DNA from: Autumnicola musiva
GTDB taxonomy: Bacteria > Bacteroidota > Bacteroidia > Flavobacteriales > Flavobacteriaceae
Direction of reading: 5' to 3'
DNA: 64,000 bases
NCBI RefSeq assembly: GCF_031846585.1
Contig: NZ_JAVRHK010000004.1
Location: 62,001 to 126,000, forward strand
The notes beneath the pieces are model-generated. The model worked only from the letters and a program-made list of their open reading frames with translations. It was not told the origin of the DNA and ran no database searches. Numbering within the stretch: the stretch's first letter is position 1; the number at the start of each line of letters is the position of its first letter. Shown piece after piece: positions 60,320 through 64,000 of this stretch. The translations under genes were made by a program, and so were the position numbers.

Positions 60320-61339
60320 ATGATTGATAAGATAAAGGAATACATTGCTGAAGTAGAGGCTTTTCAGGCTGAAACAACGGAGGAAATTGAAGCTTTCCGA
60401 ATTAAATTTTTGGGAAAGAAAGGTATTTTAAATTCATTTTTTGCAGAATTTAAACAGGTGCCGAATGAGGAGAAAAAAGATTTTGGCCAGGCAATAAATC
60501 AGCTAAAAACCGCTGCACAGCATAAGGTTTCCACTTTAAAAGAAAATCTGGAAAACAGGGAAGAGGAAAAAGGAATTTACGGTGACCTTAGCCGTCCTGC
60601 AGAACCTGTGCAAATAGGATCCCGCCATCCAATTTCCATTGTAAAGAATCAGATTATTGAGATTTTTTCAAATATTGGGTTTAATGTTTCCGAAGGCCCG
60701 GAAATAGAAGATGACTGGCATAATTTCACAGCCCTTAACCTTCCGGAATATCATCCTGCCCGTGATATGCAGGATACATTTTTTATCCAGACCAATCCTG
60801 ATATCTTGCTACGTACGCATACTTCTTCGGTGCAGGTGAGATATATGGAAAATAATCAGCCACCTATCAGGACCATTTCCCCGGGAAGGGTTTTTAGAAA
60901 TGAAGCTATTTCTGCCCGTTCCCATTGTATTTTTCACCAGGTGGAAGGACTTTATATTGATAAAGACGTTTCTTTTGCAGATTTAAAGCAAACGCTTTTG
61001 TATTTTACAAAGCAACTCTTCGGAAAATCGAAAATAAGGCTCAGGCCTTCTTATTTCCCATTTACCGAGCCAAGTGCTGAAGTTGATATTTACTGGGGCC
61101 TTGAGACCGAAACCGACTATAGGATTACCAAAGGTACCGGCTGGCTGGAAATTATGGGCTGCGGGATGGTAGATCCAAATGTCTTAAAAAACTGCGGAAT
61201 TGATCCTAAGGAATATTCCGGTTTTGCGTTTGGAATGGGAATAGAACGCATTGCAATGTTGTTATACCAGATTGGAGATATAAGAATGTTCTATGAAAAT
61301 GATGTGCGTTTTCTGGAGCAGTTTAAATCTTCTTTATAA
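60320..61339 (+). CDS. pheS: Phenylalanine--tRNA ligase alpha subunit
   Basis: From ATG 60320 the product has 339 residues, the usual flavobacterial length. The N-terminal coiled coil (residues 1-90) is followed by the class II catalytic core: motif 2 PGRVFRNEAISARSHCIFHQVEGLYID and motif 3 GFAFGMGIERIAMLLYQIGDIRMFYEND. It charges tRNA-Phe together with the beta subunit, which is not in the window. A TTG at 60293 would add nine residues but lies in the promoter box. Confidence 0.96.
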   Translation: MIDKIKEYIAEVEAFQAETTEEIEAFRIKFLGKKGILNSFFAEFKQVPNEEKKDFGQAINQLKTAAQHKVSTLKENLENREEEKGIYGDLSRPAEPVQIGSRHPISIVKNQIIEIFSNIGFNVSEGPEIEDDWHNFTALNLPEYHPARDMQDTFFIQTNPDILLRTHTSSVQVRYMENNQPPIRTISPGRVFRNEAISARSHCIFHQVEGLYIDKDVSFADLKQTLLYFTKQLFGKSKIRLRPSYFPFTEPSAEVDIYWGLETETDYRITKGTGWLEIMGCGMVDPNVLKNCGIDPKEYSGFAFGMGIERIAMLLYQIGDIRMFYENDVRFLEQFKSSL

Positions 61340-61407
61340 ATAGATTATTAATCCATAGTCATAGACAGCCGGAATTAAGCTGAAAAATGACTTGTAATTT
61401 TTTAAAT

Positions 61408-61584
61408 ATGAAAAAAACAGGTTTTATTATTCTGGCGGTTGTAATCCTTGGGATTATCCTTTATGTGACAATTGTTATTAAAGTAATTGAATTTTTATTT
61501 GGAGCAATATTGTTTTTAGTTGCTGCAGTAATTTTATGGATTATATATAACAAGGTAAGGAGTAAAGTAGAAAAGAATTTTTGA
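61408..61584 (+). CDS. Small two-helix membrane protein (58 aa)
   Basis: From ATG 61408 the product has 58 residues with two hydrophobic helices (about 4-22 and 25-46) and a basic tail (YNKVRSKVEKNF). An earlier ATG at 61387 would add seven residues with no benefit. Its stop overlaps the start of the next gene by four bases (TTGA), indicating coupling. Function unknown. Confidence 0.6.
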   Translation: MKKTGFIILAVVILGIILYVTIVIKVIEFLFGAILFLVAAVILWIIYNKVRSKVEKNF

Positions 61585-61976
61585 AAAAAGATATAGAAAT
61601 ACCTGAAGTTGAAGATGTGCATATTGCTGCTGTGCGGGAATTTAATGAAGAATTCCGTGCAGAAGAATGGAATGTATATCTTATCAATAATCAAATTAAA
61701 CCAATTGAGATGGTGTTGATCGTTGCCCGGGGAGGAGACAAAAAGAAACAAACCTCGGTAATGCGGCATAAACTGGAAAAATTACCTGCACGGTCATTTG
61801 CGAAAATTGAATTTATTCAGGATGAGGTGCTTCAGCTGGATAATGAATATCTGGTTACTTTTTTTGCTGAAAATAAAATGTACGAGAAAAGTTTCAGCTT
61901 TAAGAAAAACAGCGTTTCTGAAAAAGCTTTAGACGGGTTGCCGGTTATTCCTAAGAAAGGTGTTCTGGCAGAGTAG
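61581..61976 (+). CDS. Conserved small protein (131 aa), unknown
   Basis: This 131-residue soluble protein starts at a TTG (61581) that overlaps the stop of the preceding gene. No in-frame ATG is available before residue 45. Strand/helix-rich with EFRAEEWNVYLINNQIKPIEMVLIVARGG in the centre and a basic stretch KKKQTSVMRHKLEKLPARSFAKIEF. No known domain. It follows pheS and the small membrane protein on the same strand and may be co-transcribed with them. Confidence 0.75.
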   Translation: MKKDIEIPEVEDVHIAAVREFNEEFRAEEWNVYLINNQIKPIEMVLIVARGGDKKKQTSVMRHKLEKLPARSFAKIEFIQDEVLQLDNEYLVTFFAENKMYEKSFSFKKNSVSEKALDGLPVIPKKGVLAE

Positions 61977-62102
61977 TCTTATTAGCAGTTAAAGTGAAAT
62001 TGGTACTACCTCTTATGTATGCTTTACAAAGCTTCGGAATAAGAAGCTAAAATAGCAGGAGATAGGCCAGGGTGTCGAAAATCCATATTTTAAAGGCTCC
62101 TG

Positions 62103-63098
62103 TTAATCCAGTTTATCTGCTAATTTTTTAAATACTTTCTTCGGATTTTTGCCTTCATACAAAATTGCGTAAACTGCATTTATTATGGGTGTTTTAGCGC
62201 GCTTCACCTTATTGATTTTATAAGCGCTTTCAGTAGCGTAATACCCTTCTGCAATCATGCTCATTTCCATTTGTGCACTTTTTACGGTGTAACCCTTGCC
62301 AATCATATTGCCAAACATCCTGTTGCGGCTAAAAACAGAGTAGCCTGTAACTAACAGATCGCCCAGATAGGCAGAATCATTAATGTTACGTTTCATTTTA
62401 TGCACCTTCTTGATGAATTTTTTCATCTCTCTTATGGCGTTGCTCATCAACACACTCTGGAAGTTATCTCCGTAGCCCAGCCCATGGGCAATTCCGGCGG
62501 CTATGGCGTAAATATTCTTTAAAACAGCAGCATATTCGGTGCCGGTAACATCATCGGTTATTTTGCAGGTAATATAATCGCTGCCCAAATGATCGGCCAG
62601 TATTTTGGCTTTTTTCTCATCGGCGCAGGCAATGGTAAGATAAGAAAGCCGTTCTAAGGCAACTTCTTCAGCATGACAGGGCCCGGTAATCACTCCAATA
62701 TTATCATAAGGAATATCATAGTACTCTTCAAAATGTTCGCCTACAATAAGGCTGCTTTCCGGAACAATGCCCTTAATAGCTGAAAAAATAATTTTATTAT
62801 CCAGCGGTACCTTTAAATTATCCAGTTCCCTTTTAAGAAAAGCCGAAGGGATAGCAAAGATCACATAATCAGCTTTTTGTATAGTTTCATTAATATCGTT
62901 ACTAAGCTGCAGTTTACTTATTTCAAATTCAACAGAACTGAGGTAATTTGGATTATGTTCCTGCTTTTTTAAATGTTCAATAGCATATATACTGCGCATG
63001 TACCAGCACACAGTTTCCACATTTTCACATAACATTTTCACAATTGCAGTAGCCCAACTTCCGCCGCCAATTACGGCAAACTTAGGAGATGTATCCAT
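62103..63098 (-). CDS. gpsA: Glycerol-3-phosphate dehydrogenase [NAD(P)+]
   Basis: This 331-residue enzyme reduces dihydroxyacetone phosphate to sn-glycerol 3-phosphate for phospholipid synthesis. The Rossmann loop is VIGGGSWATAIVKML (residues 9-23), and the C-terminal domain has VLKNIYAIAAGIAHGLGYGDN with the catalytic Lys, and ITGPCHAEEVA. Length is normal. A TATTTTTG box lies 20 bp upstream of the ATG. Confidence 0.95.
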   Translation of the reverse strand: MDTSPKFAVIGGGSWATAIVKMLCENVETVCWYMRSIYAIEHLKKQEHNPNYLSSVEFEISKLQLSNDINETIQKADYVIFAIPSAFLKRELDNLKVPLDNKIIFSAIKGIVPESSLIVGEHFEEYYDIPYDNIGVITGPCHAEEVALERLSYLTIACADEKKAKILADHLGSDYITCKITDDVTGTEYAAVLKNIYAIAAGIAHGLGYGDNFQSVLMSNAIREMKKFIKKVHKMKRNINDSAYLGDLLVTGYSVFSRNRMFGNMIGKGYTVKSAQMEMSMIAEGYYATESAYKINKVKRAKTPIINAVYAILYEGKNPKKVFKKLADKLD

Positions 63099-63117
63099 AA
63101 AATCATTTTATCTTCTT

Positions 63118-63125
63118 CAAAAATA
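63118..63125 (-). promoter_or_regulatory. -7 promoter box of gpsA
   Basis: TATTTTTG on the minus strand, 19 bp before the ATG. Confidence 0.55.
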
Positions 63126-63314
63126 AGGAAAATTATAGGGATATTCATTTCCATCTCTTTTTAAGCATGCATCCTGAGAATTCTTCAAAAATCAGGATAA
63201 AATTTAACATAATCATTTGTACAGGAACACAATTGGAACAGGCCTGACAGCGTTATATATATGTTCTTTAGGAAATCTAGAGTACGTATTAGTTTTTGGT
63301 TAGTTATTTAGTTT

Positions 63315-63350
63315 AAAACCACCTCTTTTTCAGGGGTGGTTTTTCTTTTT
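63315..63350 (+). terminator. Orphan intrinsic terminator
   Basis: AAAACCACC pairs with GGTGGTTTT (9 bp, extended inside), followed by a T-rich tail. No coding frame ends before it on the plus strand. Confidence 0.8.
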
Positions 63351-63434
63351 TAATTCTAACAAAACTTTAGGAATCAGATGCTTGCCAATATTTGTACCTT
63401 TTGTAAATTACTCTAATCTAAACAATTACAATAT

Positions 63435-63947
63435 ATGAGTGTATTTTCCTTTATTAAAGAGTCAGGGGAAAAGCTTTTCGGAATTGAAAAAGCAAAGGCT
63501 GAAGAGAGTAATGAAATTTCTGATAGCCGGGAAGCAGAAGAGCAAAAAGAAGATAAAAAGGCCATTGAAAGACTGAAAAAAAGGTTCGACGAAGCAGGAT
63601 TAAAAGTAGATAATCTTGAAATAGAAATTGAAGGGGATACGGTAATACTTTCAGGAAATGCAAAAGATCAGGCCACCCGTGAAAAGCTTGTTTTGCTTAT
63701 AGGAAACTCTGAGGGAATAGCAAAAGTAGATGAGCGCCTGCAGATGACAAAAAATGAGCAGGAGTCTGTTTTCCACACTGTAGAAAGAGATGATGATTTA
63801 AAAAAGATTGCAAAAGATCATTATGGAGATCAGGAAAAATACCAATTTATTGTTGAAGCGAATCATCCAATGTTACAGGATCCCGCTAAAATCTATCCGG
63901 GACAGGTTTTACGAATTCCTGTAATAGAAAATAAAGAGACTGTTTAA
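63435..63947 (+). CDS. BON and LysM domain protein (Kbp/YgaU-like)
   Basis: This 170-residue protein has a charged linker (residues 15-50), a BON domain (about 50-112: LKVDNLEIEIEGDTVILSGNAKDQATREKLVLLIGN) and a C-terminal LysM (about 115-166: VFHTVERDDDLKKIAKDHYGDQEKYQFIVEANHPMLQDPAKIYPGQVLRIP). The layout is that of E. coli Kbp (YgaU), a potassium-binding cytoplasmic/periplasmic protein that binds wall glycan. No signal peptide, as in Kbp. The last 53 bp of the window after it show no gene. Confidence 0.9.
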   Translation: MSVFSFIKESGEKLFGIEKAKAEESNEISDSREAEEQKEDKKAIERLKKRFDEAGLKVDNLEIEIEGDTVILSGNAKDQATREKLVLLIGNSEGIAKVDERLQMTKNEQESVFHTVERDDDLKKIAKDHYGDQEKYQFIVEANHPMLQDPAKIYPGQVLRIPVIENKETV

Positions 63948-64000
63948 AAGTTTTGAGGGTGCTACATCAGGAACAGTCGAAGTTCTAAGCTTGTAGTTCC

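Larger units (their letters stand above)
63099..63434. other. Gene-free gap with an orphan terminator
   Basis: The 336-bp gap between gpsA and the LysM gene has no frame of note. It contains the gpsA promoter box and the terminator at 63315-63350, which belongs to no visible gene. A small transcript from about 63170-63300 could end there. The final 80 bp are A/T-rich and should hold the LysM-gene promoter (TACCTTTTG near 63395 is close to consensus). Confidence 0.5.

Overview
The window looks like chromosomal DNA of a marine-type member of the Flavobacteriaceae (Bacteroidota), in the Gramella/Salegentibacter/Zunongwangia neighbourhood. This is inferred from low GC, at least sixteen exact TAnnTTTG (-7 type) promoter boxes, scarce Shine-Dalgarno sites, a Bacteroidota-style aerotolerance (bat) operon, an IPExxxVDY protein between rnc and pyk, SusC-free housekeeping content and many secreted proteins whose signal peptides end in AQ. 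No prophage, CRISPR array, rRNA operon or intact insertion sequence is visible.

Layout. 0-7 kb: lpxH (cut by the left edge), a small repeat island, queD, a 2OG-Fe(II) oxygenase, two tiny membrane proteins, an enoyl-CoA hydratase, a MATE pump, an acetyltransferase, tRNA-Ala(GGC) and an alpha/beta hydrolase. 7-16 kb: addB- and addA-like recombination nuclease genes, separated by an OmpA/TSP3 porin gene and kbl. 15.7-21.5 kb: superoxide dismutase, a 1.1 kb non-coding region holding a likely group II intron remnant and three tandem sRNA-like units, then purF, a PfkB kinase, rnhA and purN. 21.6-26 kb: acpP-fabF-rnc and IPExxxVDY-pyk. 26-30.5 kb: dinB, an NAD(P)-binding protein, a CYTH protein, a PAP2 phosphatase and a membrane adenylate cyclase. 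30.6-36.8 kb: an RND efflux operon with its own GbsR/MarR-type regulator and a likely operator. 36.9-45.4 kb: outer-membrane phospholipase A, a lipoprotein asparaginase, 3-hydroxyanthranilate dioxygenase, YkvA, a frameshifted monooxygenase, an OM beta-barrel, an acyl-ACP desaturase, a phosphatase/AlbA_2 pair and an SDR. 45.6-55.7 kb: a DUF4382 lipoprotein, then moxR-DUF58-(BatD-like)-batA-batB-batC-batD-batE. 55.8-58.5 kb: a tiny secreted protein, a SulP transporter and beta-carbonic anhydrase. 58.6-64 kb: cvpA, a 118-aa protein and a CREST/ceramidase-like membrane protein, pheS, two small proteins, gpsA and a BON-LysM protein.

How they work together. The bat operon is a MoxR/von Willebrand chaperone-like system at the inner membrane. 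SulP plus carbonic anhydrase looks like a bicarbonate uptake and interconversion module. The RND set is a complete tripartite pump under local control. acpP-fabF and the distant acyl-ACP desaturase serve fatty-acid synthesis. purF and purN serve purine synthesis.

The least explained material is the tandem 145-bp terminator-bearing units at 16.75-17.48 kb, the paired mini-membrane proteins at 2.3-2.6 kb, the ceramidase-like gene with its small partner, and several promoters placed so close to start codons that leaderless transcripts are predicted. Function calls come from motifs read by eye; no database search was possible.
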